Translations under genes and position numbers: made by a program
From: Aeromonas simiae
Lineage (GTDB): Bacteria; Pseudomonadota; Gammaproteobacteria; Enterobacterales; Aeromonadaceae
Reading direction: 5' to 3'
Assembly: GCF_000820125.1 (NCBI RefSeq)
Contig: NZ_CDBY01000007.1
Coordinates: 117,665 to 181,664 of the forward strand
Length of the DNA stretch: 64,000 nt
Notes under the pieces: generated by a model
Told to the model about the DNA's origin: nothing
The model's database searches: none
The model's input: only the letters and a program-made list of their open reading frames with translations
Part shown: one piece after another, positions 1-10,360 of the stretch
Numbering within the stretch: the first letter of the stretch is position 1
How the letters are laid out: every line of letters starts with the position of its first letter

Positions 1-59
1 CTCACGCGGGCTTGCCGCTACCATGGCCTCTCCTCATGGCCTGAATCGAGACCTCTCCT

Positions 60-1079
60 ATGCGACACATTCCCCTTGCCGCCTTGCTGCTCAGCGTGCT
101 CTCCACGGCTGCCAGTGCCGTTCAGATCGCCGATCTCTATCAGGGCAGGGCCCCCGCGACGGGAGCGCCGGAGGCTTTGCAGACCCAGGCGCTGGGACAG
201 GTGCTGACCAAGCTGACCGGTCAGCGGGAACTGCTGGCCAAGCCCGAGATCCAGGGGGCCATCGGTAAGGTGAGCGACTATGTGCGCCGCTATGAGTACC
301 AGGGGGAGGGGGCCGAGAAACAAATGTGGGTGGAGTTTGACCCGAGCCGGGTGAACCAGCTCGCGACCCGCAGCCAGCTGGCGATTCTCGGCAGCTCGCG
401 GCCACAGATCGCCGTCTGGCTGGTGATCGACGACAGCCAGCGTCGCATGGTCGGGGATCAGTCCCAGGATGGCTGGGCCCAGGAGCTCAAGGAGAGCAGT
501 GGGCCGTTGGCGCTGCCGCTGGTGCTGCCGATCATGGATCTCGATGACAACAGTGCGGTCAGCGTCACCGACGTGTTGGGGCGCTTTATCGAGCCGGTGG
601 CGCGTGCCAGTGCCCGCTACGGCGCCGAGATGGTGCTGCTGGGTCGCCTGACGGCGCAGGATGAGACCTGGACTCTGGAGTGGAACCTCTACGGTAGCCG
701 CGATGGTCAGCAGAGCGAGCTGAGCAAGGGCACCTTTAGTGGCGGGCAGGCCGAGGTGAGCGAGCAGCTCACCGGCGAACTGGCGCGCTGGCTGGTGGCG
801 CATTACGGCGTCAAGGTGGGCGGCGAGCGGCAATCGATCCCGCTACAGGTCGACGGACTCGGCGATCTGGGCGACATGGCCAAGGTGCAGTCGCTGCTGC
901 GCGGCATGGCCAACGTGGCGGCGGTCGAGGTGGCCAGCATCGAAGGGGAGAGTGTGGTGCTGCGGGTCGATTTCTTCGGCTCGGCCGAGCAGCTTGGCAA
1001 GGGGCTCTCACTCGAGTCGCGTCTGAGCGAACTGGAGAGCAAACCCGAGGGATTGCACTACCGCTGGCAGCCGAACTGA
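60..1079 (+). CDS. DUF2066 domain-containing exported protein
   Basis: A 339-residue protein with a probable N-terminal signal peptide (charged start MRH, a leucine/alanine-rich core, and a likely cleavage site after ASA near residue 20). The rest reads as a soluble envelope protein: a first domain containing a KLTGQRELLAKPEI segment, then a long alpha/beta region ending in YRWQPN. It resembles the DUF2066 family, which is commonly found next to hda in Vibrio and relatives, and hda is the next gene here, 84 bp downstream. No function is established for the family and no catalytic motif is visible. The ATG at 60 lacks a strong ribosome binding site, but it is the start that gives a complete signal peptide. 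Confidence 0.75.
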   Translation: MRHIPLAALLLSVLSTAASAVQIADLYQGRAPATGAPEALQTQALGQVLTKLTGQRELLAKPEIQGAIGKVSDYVRRYEYQGEGAEKQMWVEFDPSRVNQLATRSQLAILGSSRPQIAVWLVIDDSQRRMVGDQSQDGWAQELKESSGPLALPLVLPIMDLDDNSAVSVTDVLGRFIEPVARASARYGAEMVLLGRLTAQDETWTLEWNLYGSRDGQQSELSKGTFSGGQAEVSEQLTGELARWLVAHYGVKVGGERQSIPLQVDGLGDLGDMAKVQSLLRGMANVAAVEVASIEGESVVLRVDFFGSAEQLGKGLSLESRLSELESKPEGLHYRWQPN

Positions 1080-1163
1080 GCATCACCATGACCGCCGGGC
1101 GGTTCTCTCCGGGCCGCCAGGATGATACACTGGCGGCCAAGTCTCATCGACAAAGCACGCAGA

Positions 1164-1868
1164 GTGAAACAACCGGCCCAGCTATCTCTTGCCGTACAAC
1201 TTCCGGATGACGAAACCTTCGTCAGTTTCTATCCCGGTCACAATGCCCACCTGATCACGGCCCTGAAGAACGCGGCCATCGGTCAGGGCTCCCCCTTTAT
1301 CTATTTCTGGGGCCCCAAGGGGACCGGCCGTTCTCACCTGCTGCACGCCACCTGTGCCGAGGTCAACGCCCGCGACGCGGCCGCCGCCTATCTTCCTCTC
1401 GATCAGTTCGACACGCTCGACCCCAGCATGCTGGAGTCCTTGGAGAGCCTGCCGCTGGTCTGTCTCGACAACCTCGAGGCGATCGCCGGCAATGCCCAGT
1501 GGGAGCGGGCGCTGTTCGATTTTTACAATCGCTGGCGTGAGAAGGGGCAGCCTGGCTCGCTGGTGGTGACGAGCAGCAGTGCGCCACGCAAGCTGGGCCT
1601 ACAACTGCCGGATCTCGCCTCCCGCCTCGACTGGGGGATCAACTTTCATCTGGACGAGCTCGATGACGAGGGCAAGCTCAGCGCCCTGCAACTGCGCGCC
1701 GAGCTGCGCGGCTTCAAGCTCCCCATCGACGTGGGCCGCTTCCTGCTCAACCGCCTCTCGCGCGACATGCGCACCCTCTTGGCCACCCTCAACCAGCTCG
1801 ATAACGCCTCGTTCCGGGCCAAGCGCAAGCTCACCATTCCCTTTGTGAAAGAGACGCTCGAGCTCTAG
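1164..1868 (+). CDS. hda: DnaA inactivation regulator Hda
   Basis: A 234-residue DnaA-like AAA+ protein. Hda binds the DNA-loaded sliding clamp and stimulates ATP hydrolysis by DnaA, which prevents re-initiation of replication. The N-terminal QLSLAVQLPDDETF segment matches the clamp-binding motif (QLSL) and family start. A degenerate P-loop (GPKGTGRSHLLHA), a Walker-B-like LVCLDNLEAI, and the C-terminal LASRLDWG and KLTIPFVKE segments are all present. The reading frame is open from an ATG at 1122, but the GTG at 1164 (VKQPAQLSL) fits the family length and places the clamp motif right at the N terminus. It runs in the same direction as the DUF2066 gene and ends at a terminator shared with the convergent aceBA operon. 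Confidence 0.93.
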   Translation: MKQPAQLSLAVQLPDDETFVSFYPGHNAHLITALKNAAIGQGSPFIYFWGPKGTGRSHLLHATCAEVNARDAAAAYLPLDQFDTLDPSMLESLESLPLVCLDNLEAIAGNAQWERALFDFYNRWREKGQPGSLVVTSSSAPRKLGLQLPDLASRLDWGINFHLDELDDEGKLSALQLRAELRGFKLPIDVGRFLLNRLSRDMRTLLATLNQLDNASFRAKRKLTIPFVKETLEL

Positions 1869-1908
1869 CGGCAAGGCTTTCTTGCTCAACCCCAAGCGCG
1901 GCAAAAAC

Positions 1909-1938
1909 AAACCCCGGCACCAGGCCGGGGTTTTTTTA
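1909..1938. terminator. bidirectional intrinsic terminator between hda and aceA
   Basis: A perfect 8-bp GC-rich stem (ACCCCGGC / GCCGGGGT, 4-5 nt loop) is followed by seven T on the plus strand and preceded by an A-rich stretch that gives T residues on the minus strand. It sits between the convergent ends of hda and aceA, so it can serve both. Confidence 0.85.
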
Positions 1939-1955
1939 TTGCACTCACACCACGA

Positions 1956-3269
1956 TCAGTGGAACTGATCTTCTTCGGTCGAGCCGGTCAGCGCGGTCAC
2001 TGAGGATTGGCCGCCCTGGATGACGGTGGTCACCTTGTCAAAGTAACCGGTGCCGACCTCTTGCTGGTGCGCCACGAAGGTGTAGCCCCGCTTGGCGGCG
2101 GCAAACTCCGGCTCCTGCACCATCTCGACGTAGTGCTTCATCCCCTCGCCACGGGCGTACTGGTAAGCCAGTTCATACATGTGGAACCACATGTTGTGAA
2201 TGCCCGCCAGGGTGATGAACTGGTACTTGTAGCCCATGTCGGAGAGCTCCTGCTGGAAGCGGGCGATGGTGGCGTCGTCCAGATTCTTCTTCCAGTTAAA
2301 GCTTGGGGAGCAGTTGTAGGCCAGGATGCGATCCGGGAACTTGGCCTTGATGGCTTCGGCAAACTTGCGCGCCTCGTCCAGATCGGGCTTGGCGGTTTCG
2401 CACCACACCATGTCGGCGTAGGGGGCGTAGGCCAGACCGCGGGCAATCGCCTGATCGATGCCGGCACGCACCTTGTAAAAGCCCTCGGCGGTGCGCTCTC
2501 CGGTCAGGAAGTCCGCATCATAGGGGTCTGCATCCGTGGTCAGCAGATCGGCGGCGTTGGCGTCGGTACGGGCGATCACCAGCGTGGTGGTGCCGCAGAC
2601 GTCGGCGGCCAGACGGGCGGCGATGAGCTTTTGCACTGCCTCCTGGGTCGGCACCAACACCTTGCCACCCATGTGGCCGCACTTCTTGACCGACGCCAGC
2701 TGATCTTCGAAGTGCACGCCGGCAGCGCCCGCCTCAATCATCCCCTTCATCAGCTCGAAGGCGTTCAGCACGCCACCGAAACCGGCTTCGGCATCGGCCA
2801 CGATCGGCAGGAAGTAGTCGATGAAGCCCTCATCCTGCGGCCCCACCTTGTTGGCCCACTGAATTTGGTCGGCGCGGGCGAACGAGTTGTTGATGCGCTC
2901 CACCACCGACGGCACCGAGTTGGCCGGGTAGAGGGATTGATCCGGATACATGGTGGAGGACAAGTTGTTGTCCGCCGCCACCTGCCAACCGGAGAGGTAG
3001 ATGGCCTCAATACCGGCCTTGGCCTGCTGCACCGCCTGGCCGCCGGTCAGGGCGCCGAGGCAGTTGACGTAACCTTTCTTGGCATCGCCGTGGATGAGAT
3101 CCCACAGCTTGTCGGCACCGCGCTGGGCCAGGGTATACACCGGCTGGAGGCTGCCGCGCAGATTCACCACGTCCTCGGCGCTGTAGCCGCGTTTGATCCC
3201 TTTCCAGCGGGGATTTTCCGCCCACTCTTTCTCAATCGCCTGGATCTGCTGTTCACGGGTCAGAGCCAT
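1956..3269 (-). CDS. aceA: isocitrate lyase
   Basis: A 437-residue isocitrate lyase that splits isocitrate into glyoxylate and succinate, the first step of the glyoxylate bypass used for growth on acetate or fatty acids. The family signature with the catalytic cysteine is seen as [28 protein letters not shown] and [11 protein letters not shown] are the other conserved substrate- and metal-binding segments. Length and ends match the E. coli enzyme (434 aa). The longer frame starts with MKSMREGTD, but the ATG at 3269 gives [10 protein letters not shown] and has GAGAGGGA just upstream. It lies 68 bp behind aceB on the same strand, forming an aceBA operon. No aceK follows. Confidence 0.97.
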   Translation of the reverse strand: MALTREQQIQAIEKEWAENPRWKGIKRGYSAEDVVNLRGSLQPVYTLAQRGADKLWDLIHGDAKKGYVNCLGALTGGQAVQQAKAGIEAIYLSGWQVAADNNLSSTMYPDQSLYPANSVPSVVERINNSFARADQIQWANKVGPQDEGFIDYFLPIVADAEAGFGGVLNAFELMKGMIEAGAAGVHFEDQLASVKKCGHMGGKVLVPTQEAVQKLIAARLAADVCGTTTLVIARTDANAADLLTTDADPYDADFLTGERTAEGFYKVRAGIDQAIARGLAYAPYADMVWCETAKPDLDEARKFAEAIKAKFPDRILAYNCSPSFNWKKNLDDATIARFQQELSDMGYKYQFITLAGIHNMWFHMYELAYQYARGEGMKHYVEMVQEPEFAAAKRGYTFVAHQQEVGTGYFDKVTTVIQGGQSSVTALTGSTEEDQFH

Positions 3270-3337
3270 ATCAGTTCCCTCTCTCATGGATTTCACGTTC
3301 CGTTTGACTTGTTATGGGGCCGTTGCCGGCCCGGATT

Positions 3338-4945
<1,608 letters not shown>

Positions 4946-5616
4946 GGATACACTCCTTGAATCTTACATTTCGAACAAATTCACTACGACTTTAGTCGTT
5001 CCCTGTTCTTGTTGAGCCCTGCAAAGAGGCTGCTCGTGTCGCTAGTCACGGTGCGAGAAAAGTCCCTGAGCGTCAATAGATTTTTTAAAACATCTGTTTT
5101 GCATCTTTATATAAGCTGTTGTTTTTAAATGATTAAATAAAAGTGAGTTATTACTCTATGCAGATGAATATGCTTGATGCTTAAAACGAGGGCAGCGCCT
5201 CGCATCGTCAGGGGGGAGTAAAGCGGCAATGTAATTTATTACGTAATTTACTTTCAGTTTCATGGGGTGCAAGAAGGAATCCCGAGTTCACTCCAAGGTT
5301 GTGAAAAGGGGGCGGGTGAAGGGGGCTTTCAAAAAAGGAAACCGCTGGCAACCGCATGAAATGACTGGGGTTGGACAGCCTGTTTCAAACGCAGCCATAC
5401 CATGGGCTCTCGAGCAGGGCTGTGATGGGGGCGGTCATGGGGTGAAGGTCAGCGACGTTGGTTTATATCAGGTCGGGAGCTGAATATGGGGCGCGGTTGT
5501 TCGCCTTATTTGGAATTTTGTGCTGATTAATGTTGCGTTTTTGATGCAAAATGTTTTTTTGCAATTTGGAGGGAAATGGCCACCCAAATGGCGGCCCAGC
5601 GCGCGCGGCACAGACA
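4946..5616. other. long gene-free region upstream of aceB
   Basis: About 670 bp between the start of aceB and the suhB terminator, both on the minus strand. It is more AT-rich than its surroundings, especially 5080-5160 and 5500-5570. No reading frame in it has both a ribosome binding site and protein-like composition. No clear FadR, IclR, CRP or ArcA operator could be matched by eye. It probably carries the aceBA promoter in its left part. Confidence 0.5.
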
Positions 5617-5645
5617 AAAAAGCCTCCCAAACGGGAGGCTCTTAT
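5617..5645 (-). terminator. intrinsic terminator of suhB
   Basis: An AGCCTCCC / GGGAGGCT stem with a 4-nt AAAC loop, flanked on the plus strand by six A. On the minus strand this reads as a hairpin followed by a T run, 14 bp after the suhB stop codon. Confidence 0.9.
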
Positions 5646-5658
5646 CGGCGAAACGAGC

Positions 5659-6462
5659 TTAGCGTGCCAGGTTTTCCGGCAGGTGTTCACGGATCTTGGC
5701 CAGCATCTGCTTCACGACGCGCGGGTTACCGACCACCAGGTTGCCGGACTGCTCGTAGTTATGGCCGCCCACGAAGTCGGTCACGATGGCGCCGGCCTCT
5801 TTGGCCAGCAGCTCACCGGCTGCGGTATCCCAGGGCTTGAGGCCCATCTCCCAGAAGCCATCGATACGGCCGGCGGCTACATAGGCGAGATCCAGAGCGG
5901 CAGAGCCGGCGCGGCGAATGTCGGCACACTCGACAAACAGGGCCTGGAACATCTTCAGATAGGGTTCGATCTGGTGCTTTTGCTTGAACGGAAAACCGGT
6001 GGCCAGGATGGTGCCCGCCAGATCTTTTGCCTTACCGGTACGGATACGGTAGCCGTTGAGCTGGGCGCCGGAGCCACGGGTCGCGGTGAACAGTTCATCA
6101 CGAATGGGATCGTAGACGACGGCCTGCTCGGTGCGGCCCTTCACGCGCAGGGCGATGGAGATGGCGTAGTGGGGGATGCCTTTGACGAAGTTAGTCGTGC
6201 CATCCAGTGGGTCGATGATCCATTGATAGTCCGGGTTGGTACCGGCGATTTCACCACTCTCCTCGGCCACGATGCTGTGCTCGGGGTAGGATTTTTTGAT
6301 GGTGTGAATGATGGCTGCCTCGGCCTCGCGATCAACGTTGGTCACGAAATCGTTGCTCCCCTTTTGGATGGCCTCGATGTTATCGGGCTGGGAGAGCGAT
6401 TTGACAATAACTTGACCTGCGTTGCGCGCAGCGCGCACAGCGATATTCAGCATCGGATGCAT
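5659..6462 (-). CDS. suhB: inositol-1-monophosphatase / Nus factor SuhB
   Basis: A 267-residue member of the inositol monophosphatase family. SuhB hydrolyses inositol-1-phosphate in vitro, and in E. coli it also belongs to the rRNA antitermination complex. The metal-binding signature is complete: EESGE (about residue 68), IDPLDGTTNFVKG (about 83-95) and WDTAAGELLAKEAG in the C-terminal half. Length equals that of E. coli SuhB. The ATG at 6462 (MHPMLNIAVRAARNAG) matches the family N terminus. It is a single gene with its own terminator, divergent from the glutathione S-transferase gene. Confidence 0.95.
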   Translation of the reverse strand: MHPMLNIAVRAARNAGQVIVKSLSQPDNIEAIQKGSNDFVTNVDREAEAAIIHTIKKSYPEHSIVAEESGEIAGTNPDYQWIIDPLDGTTNFVKGIPHYAISIALRVKGRTEQAVVYDPIRDELFTATRGSGAQLNGYRIRTGKAKDLAGTILATGFPFKQKHQIEPYLKMFQALFVECADIRRAGSAALDLAYVAAGRIDGFWEMGLKPWDTAAGELLAKEAGAIVTDFVGGHNYEQSGNLVVGNPRVVKQMLAKIREHLPENLAR

Positions 6463-6706
6463 ATGGATTCACCACTGGATGTTAAAGAACGGGGATTTTG
6501 CGGACGCAGAATAATAGCCGAAGGCGGTGGTGATCTCAAAGAGAAATTCGTGGCGTGCTCAATTATTGTCGGTGTGATCGTGCGTGCCGGCATGATGGGG
6601 ACTTGTCATCGGCGAGAGGCTGAGTAAAGGTGAAGGCTTGGCCCTACTTCGCTGGCCCACCCTTTTGGGGGGCGGGCTCTGCGGGCGGCGGCTTTATCAT
6701 CAGCCT

Positions 6707-6745
6707 CTGCCGGAAGGGCCTGGCGCCATGCTCCGCTTCCGGCAG
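6707..6745. repeat. 10-bp inverted repeat in the suhB/gst divergent region
   Basis: CTGCCGGAAG (6707-6716) and CTTCCGGCAG (6736-6745) are perfect inverted copies separated by 19 nt. The structure lies 39 bp before the glutathione S-transferase start codon, so it would form a stem in the 5' leader or could be a protein-binding dyad. The 322-bp gap between suhB and this gene contains nothing else recognised. Confidence 0.5.
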
Positions 6746-6784
6746 CCGGACCGACACGACCGAACCCTTTAGCAAGGAGTCTTC

Positions 6785-7447
6785 ATGATTGACCTCTATA
6801 CTGCTGCGACCCCGAATGGCTTCAAAGTGAGCATCGCTCTTGAGGAGCTGGGGCTGCCCTATAACGTCATCCCGCTCGATCTCTCGGCGCTTGAGCAAAA
6901 AAAGCCCGAGTTTCTGGCCATCAACCCCAATGGCCGCATTCCTGCCATCGTCGACAGGGACAACGATGACTTCGCTGTGTTCGAATCCGGCGCCATCCTC
7001 ATCTATCTGGCCGAGAAGAGCGGCAAACTGCTGCCACAGGATCCCAAGCGCCGCTCCCAGGCGTTGCAGTGGCTGATGTTTCAGATGGGGGGCGTGGGCC
7101 CCATGATGGGTCAGGCCAACGTCTTCTATCGCTACTTTCCCGAGAAGATCCCGGCCGCCATCGAGCGTTACCAAAAGGAGGGGCGGCGCCTGTTCGAGGT
7201 GCTTGACGGCCATCTGGCCCATCACGAGTACTTGGCCGATGAGTTCAGCATCGCCGACATCGCCACCTGGCCCTGGGTGCGGATCCATGACTGGAGTGGC
7301 ATCAGCATTGAGGGGTTGGTGCATCTGCAAGCCTGGATGGCGCGCATGGCTGCGCGTCCGGCCTGTCAGCGCGGCATTACGATTCCGCCCAAGAAGGAGG
7401 ATGCCGCGAGTCTGGTGAGTGCGGCGCAGAAGATGGTCACCCGCTAG
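6785..7447 (+). CDS. glutathione S-transferase family protein
   Basis: A 220-residue cytosolic protein with the glutathione S-transferase layout. The N-terminal thioredoxin-like domain ([21 protein letters not shown], then [11 protein letters not shown] with the cis-proline and [13 protein letters not shown] with the glutathione gamma-glutamyl-binding Glu-Ser) is followed by an all-helical domain. It is most like the YfcG/YghU branch (TPNG near the N terminus), whose characterised members act as glutathione disulfide-bond reductases; that function is by family only. An AAGGAG ribosome binding site precedes the ATG at 6785. It is transcribed alone, divergently from suhB. Confidence 0.88.
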   Translation: MIDLYTAATPNGFKVSIALEELGLPYNVIPLDLSALEQKKPEFLAINPNGRIPAIVDRDNDDFAVFESGAILIYLAEKSGKLLPQDPKRRSQALQWLMFQMGGVGPMMGQANVFYRYFPEKIPAAIERYQKEGRRLFEVLDGHLAHHEYLADEFSIADIATWPWVRIHDWSGISIEGLVHLQAWMARMAARPACQRGITIPPKKEDAASLVSAAQKMVTR

Positions 7448-7580
7448 CGCGGCCGATATCGCTGTAACGCCGTGACCCGCTGTTTTTGCTGATATTTCAT
7501 CCATTCATTAGTAAAACTAGGGAATGGTGATGATAAAGATTCGTTCGTTATCTGTGACCTGAATCACTAACATAGCCAGT

Positions 7581-7604
7581 GCCATCCGGGCGCTTCCGGA
7601 TGGC
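7581..7604 (+). other. strong hairpin between gst and emrD
   Basis: GCCATCCGGG and TCCGGATGGC form a 10-bp stem (one G-T pair) with a CGCT loop. No T run follows, so it is not a classic terminator. It lies 134 bp after the GST stop and 100 bp before the emrD start, and could be a leader structure or a weak terminator. Confidence 0.4.
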
Positions 7605-7703
7605 AAGTTCCTTGCGGCCCCGCCCGCATCGCTCCTTCTTATCGTGGATCTGCTCCCCGCTCACTACCGTCGGGGTGGCTGGCTTTTGTCTGTCAGGTCG
7701 AAT

Positions 7704-8897
7704 ATGCAACGCAACGGTTTTTATGCTCTCTACCTCATCACCATTCTGATGGTGGCGGTGGGTCAGATGACCCAGACCCTCTATGTGCCCTCCATCGGAC
7801 ACATGGCACAGGAATTTCTGGTTCAACCGGGCACATTACAGGCTGTCATGGCCTGCTATCTGATCCCCTATGGCCTCTCCCAGTTCATTTATGGGCCGCT
7901 CTCCGATCGCATCGGTCGCCGCCCGGTACTCATCATCGGCATGCTGGTGTTTCTGGCCGGTACCCTGACGATCCAGCTGGTGCCGACGCTGCTGGCCCTG
8001 CTGGTAGGCAGCGCCATCCAGGGGGCGGGCACCGGAGCCAGTGGTGCCATGAGCCGCACCGTGATGCGCGATCGCTACAGCGGCGCCGAGCTCAACCGGG
8101 CCAACAGCCTGGTGAGCATGGGGGTGATCTTCTCACCGCTGTTGGCGCCGGTGGTCGGTGGCTGGCTGACCGAGCTAGTTAACTGGCGCGCCGGCTACTG
8201 GTTTTTGTTTGTCTTCGGCGCCCTGACCACGGCTGCCATCATGCTCTGGTTTGCGGAAACCCTGCCCCCCGAGCGGCGTCAGCCCCAGCGAGTGAGCACG
8301 GCCTATCGCCATGTGCTTGGCAATGCCCGGTTCCAAGGCAATCTGGTGTGCCTCATCGCCACCTTCGCTGGACTGGCGGCGTTCGAGGCCGCAGCCGGGG
8401 TCATCATGGGCAAGGATCTGCACCTCGATGCGCATACCATTAGCGTGCTGTTTGTCTTGCCGCTGCCCGGCTATCTGTTCGGGGCCTGGCTCTCGGCCCG
8501 CCTCAGCTTCCGGCTGAGCGCAGGATCACTGATGCGCCTCGGGATTGCCTTCCTGGCGCTGGGAAGCGGCACCATCCTGGTGCCCGGTCTGCTCGGCCAT
8601 GTCAGTGCCGCCGCCTTGATTGCGGGGGCAACACTCTATTTCATCGGCAGTGGCATCCTCTATCCGACCGCGACCAGCTGCGCGATTGAGCCCTTTCCGG
8701 GGCAGGCCGGTACAGCTGGCGCGATTCTCGGGGGGATGCAAAACCTGGGGGCGGGCCTGGTGACCCTGCTGGCGGCCGCTCTTCCCATGCACGGCCAGCT
8801 GACGCTCGGCGTCATCATGAGTCTGATGGTGCTGCTGGTGATGGCCAGCTTCGTCTGGCTGCGGCGAGGGCACGCTCCCCATCAGCAGATGGCCTGA
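7704..8897 (+). CDS. emrD: multidrug efflux MFS transporter EmrD
   Basis: A 397-residue major facilitator with 12 predicted membrane helices. It aligns along its length with E. coli EmrD: VAVGQMTQTLYVPSI in helix 1, the MFS loop motif GPLSDRIGRRPVLI between helices 2 and 3, LLAPVVGGW, GLAAFEAAAGVIMG and EPFPGQAGTAGA. EmrD is a proton-driven drug exporter in the inner membrane. The frame opens at 7644, but the ATG at 7704 (MQRNGFYALYL) gives the normal N terminus. It is monocistronic, with a strong terminator behind it, and converges on the 6S RNA gene. Confidence 0.92.
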   Translation: MQRNGFYALYLITILMVAVGQMTQTLYVPSIGHMAQEFLVQPGTLQAVMACYLIPYGLSQFIYGPLSDRIGRRPVLIIGMLVFLAGTLTIQLVPTLLALLVGSAIQGAGTGASGAMSRTVMRDRYSGAELNRANSLVSMGVIFSPLLAPVVGGWLTELVNWRAGYWFLFVFGALTTAAIMLWFAETLPPERRQPQRVSTAYRHVLGNARFQGNLVCLIATFAGLAAFEAAAGVIMGKDLHLDAHTISVLFVLPLPGYLFGAWLSARLSFRLSAGSLMRLGIAFLALGSGTILVPGLLGHVSAAALIAGATLYFIGSGILYPTATSCAIEPFPGQAGTAGAILGGMQNLGAGLVTLLAAALPMHGQLTLGVIMSLMVLLVMASFVWLRRGHAPHQQMA

Positions 8898-8910
8898 GGC
8901 CGGATGAGGT

Positions 8911-8942
8911 AAAAAAAGACCCGCACTGTGCGGGTCTTTTTG
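8911..8942. terminator. intrinsic terminator downstream of emrD
   Basis: AAAGACCCGCAC / GTGCGGGTCTTT is a near-perfect stem, flanked by A residues on the left and T residues on the right. It can stop transcription from both directions and lies between emrD and the oppositely oriented 6S RNA terminator. Confidence 0.9.
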
Positions 8943-8973
8943 TCCGTGGGGGGCGTTTGTGCAGACCCAAAAA

Positions 8974-9004
8974 GAAGAAGGCCTGTCATCAAGACAGGCC
9001 TTCT
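8974..9004 (-). terminator. intrinsic terminator of the 6S RNA transcript
   Basis: On the minus strand AGAAGGCCTGTC pairs with GACAGGCCTTCT and is followed by TTCTTTTT. It lies immediately after the 3' end of the 6S RNA. Confidence 0.85.
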
Positions 9005-9006
9005 GT

Positions 9007-9188
9007 AGAGTACCCCGGAGGTGCCGTTGCCGGTTTGGGCCCTTGAACCGTAGGTCCAAGGCGGAATCCTGGCCTGGCCGCAGGCTTCTCGGTCGGGCCG
9101 AGCTTGCACAAATAACCAGATTGCAGGATTCCTGTAGGTGTTAATATCGGCTCGGGGACATCAACCGACTGACAAACACCCCAGGGAT
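9007..9188 (-). ncRNA. ssrS: 6S RNA
   Basis: Read on the minus strand, the segment shows E. coli 6S RNA landmarks in order: GTCCCCGAGCCGATATTA, then GCTCGGCCCGACCGAGAAGCC, then a GGTTCAAGGG element. The two ends (CCCTGGGG and CCTCCGGGG) pair to close the long hairpin. The length of about 182 nt is normal. 6S RNA mimics an open promoter, binds sigma-70 RNA polymerase and dampens transcription in stationary phase. It directly follows zapA on the same strand, the usual gammaproteobacterial position. The gene ygfA, which normally comes next, is absent here. Exact ends are estimated within about 5 nt. Confidence 0.92.
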
Positions 9189-9527
9189 TTAAACGTTGGA
9201 CGACTCGCTCTCTTCGCCACTGTCGCCGTAGCGACCATGTTCAACCAAGGCTGCCTCTATGGTCTGTTGCAGCATCTTGATCCGCTTGTCCATGGTCTCA
9301 GAGTATTGATGGTTCTTCTCTTTTTCAAGACAAAGCTCATGGCAGAAGTTGAGAGCCGCCATGATGGCCAGCTGTTCGTTGCTGGAAACCCGCGAGCGTT
9401 GGCGCAGATCGGACAACTTTTCGGTGAGCTGGACGGCGGCCGCTTGTAAGGCATCCTGTTGTCCGGCGGGGCAGGAAACCTTGTAGGGGCGCCCCAGAAT
9501 CACGATTTCAACGGCCTCAATACTCAT
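9189..9527 (-). CDS. zapA: cell division protein ZapA
   Basis: A 112-residue FtsZ-associated protein. The N-terminal strand-rich part (VEIVILGRPYKVSCPAGQQDAL) and the long coiled-coil (about residues 60-100) fit ZapA, which bundles FtsZ filaments at midcell. The ATG at 9527 (MSIEAVEIVILG) is chosen over the longer open frame because it gives the family N terminus and length. It is divergent from ygfB, as in E. coli, and its stop codon abuts the 5' end of 6S RNA, so 6S RNA is likely processed from or overlaps the zapA transcript. Confidence 0.93.
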   Translation of the reverse strand: MSIEAVEIVILGRPYKVSCPAGQQDALQAAAVQLTEKLSDLRQRSRVSSNEQLAIMAALNFCHELCLEKEKNHQYSETMDKRIKMLQQTIEAALVEHGRYGDSGEESESSNV

Positions 9528-9690
9528 GCCTTCCTCGACTGCGCAGGTACCGTACAGGCACCCCGGTCCGCTTGGATAACTGGGCGGGACTATATAGCGC
9601 AGAGTGTGAAGTTTCAAGGCCTTGCTGGCTCTGACCCCGGTCGGGTGATAGGATCTTCGGCACAAATGCTGCAACTTTGAGCGATACGAG

Positions 9691-10260
9691 ATGAAAGAGG
9701 CAAATGGCGTAAGTTATGAGGCGCTGGTGGCGCTTTTCGAGCAACACGATCTGATGGCCAGCGCGGTCGAGGCCCACGCTGTGGTCTGCGGCCTGGTGTG
9801 CGGTGGCTGCTCGCTCGACGGCAAGACCTGGGTGCCCCATCTCAACGATCTCATCAACGACGGGTTTGGCCTGCCGGCACCGGTGCGCCAGATGATGACC
9901 GCACTCTATGAAGAGGTGGTGGCTCGTCTGATGGCTTCCAAGGGCGTTGAGCTGCTGCTGCCCTCCGACGAGGCGCCCCTCGATGAGCGCATCGATGCCC
10001 TGGTGGAGTGGTCCCAAGCTTTCCTGGCCGGTTTTGGCGTGGTCCAGCAGGAGCTGGGCAAGGCGTCCGAAGAGTTGCAGGAGATGATCCGCGATATCGC
10101 CAACATTACCCAGGTCTCCGGTGAGCTGGATCAGGAAGATGAAGAGAACGAAGCTGCCTTCCTGGTGCTCTATGAACACGTCAAGCTCGGCGTCATGATG
10201 GCGTTCGAGGAGTGCGGCAAGCGCCCCGCAACCCCGAGTCAGGCGCCGACGCTGCACTGA
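9691..10260 (+). CDS. ygfB: YgfB family (UPF0149) protein
   Basis: A 189-residue YecA/YgfB-family protein, mostly helical, with the family pattern AVEAHAVVCGLVCGG near residue 30 and the QAFLAGFGV motif in the middle. Cellular role is not well defined; in Pseudomonas a YgfB homologue affects beta-lactamase control. It heads the same-strand run ygfB-ubiH-ubiI. In E. coli pepP lies between ygfB and ubiH; here only about 100 bp separates them. Confidence 0.9.
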   Translation: MKEANGVSYEALVALFEQHDLMASAVEAHAVVCGLVCGGCSLDGKTWVPHLNDLINDGFGLPAPVRQMMTALYEEVVARLMASKGVELLLPSDEAPLDERIDALVEWSQAFLAGFGVVQQELGKASEELQEMIRDIANITQVSGELDQEDEENEAAFLVLYEHVKLGVMMAFEECGKRPATPSQAPTLH

Positions 10261-10360
10261 TCCGAGCGCATTTTTTGCCACCCGGCTCTCGGCCGGGAGG
10301 AGAGGGGGCGTGCTAGCATGCCCCTCATTGTTTCCAACAGCAGCCAGCGTGGTACTTTGC

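Noticed and set aside
1-59. End of an upstream gene
   Set aside because: No frame in the first 59 bases can be tied to a recognisable protein end.
5262-5483. 73-codon frame in the aceB-suhB gap
   Set aside because: No ribosome binding site, no recognisable motif, and unusual composition; too weak to call a gene.
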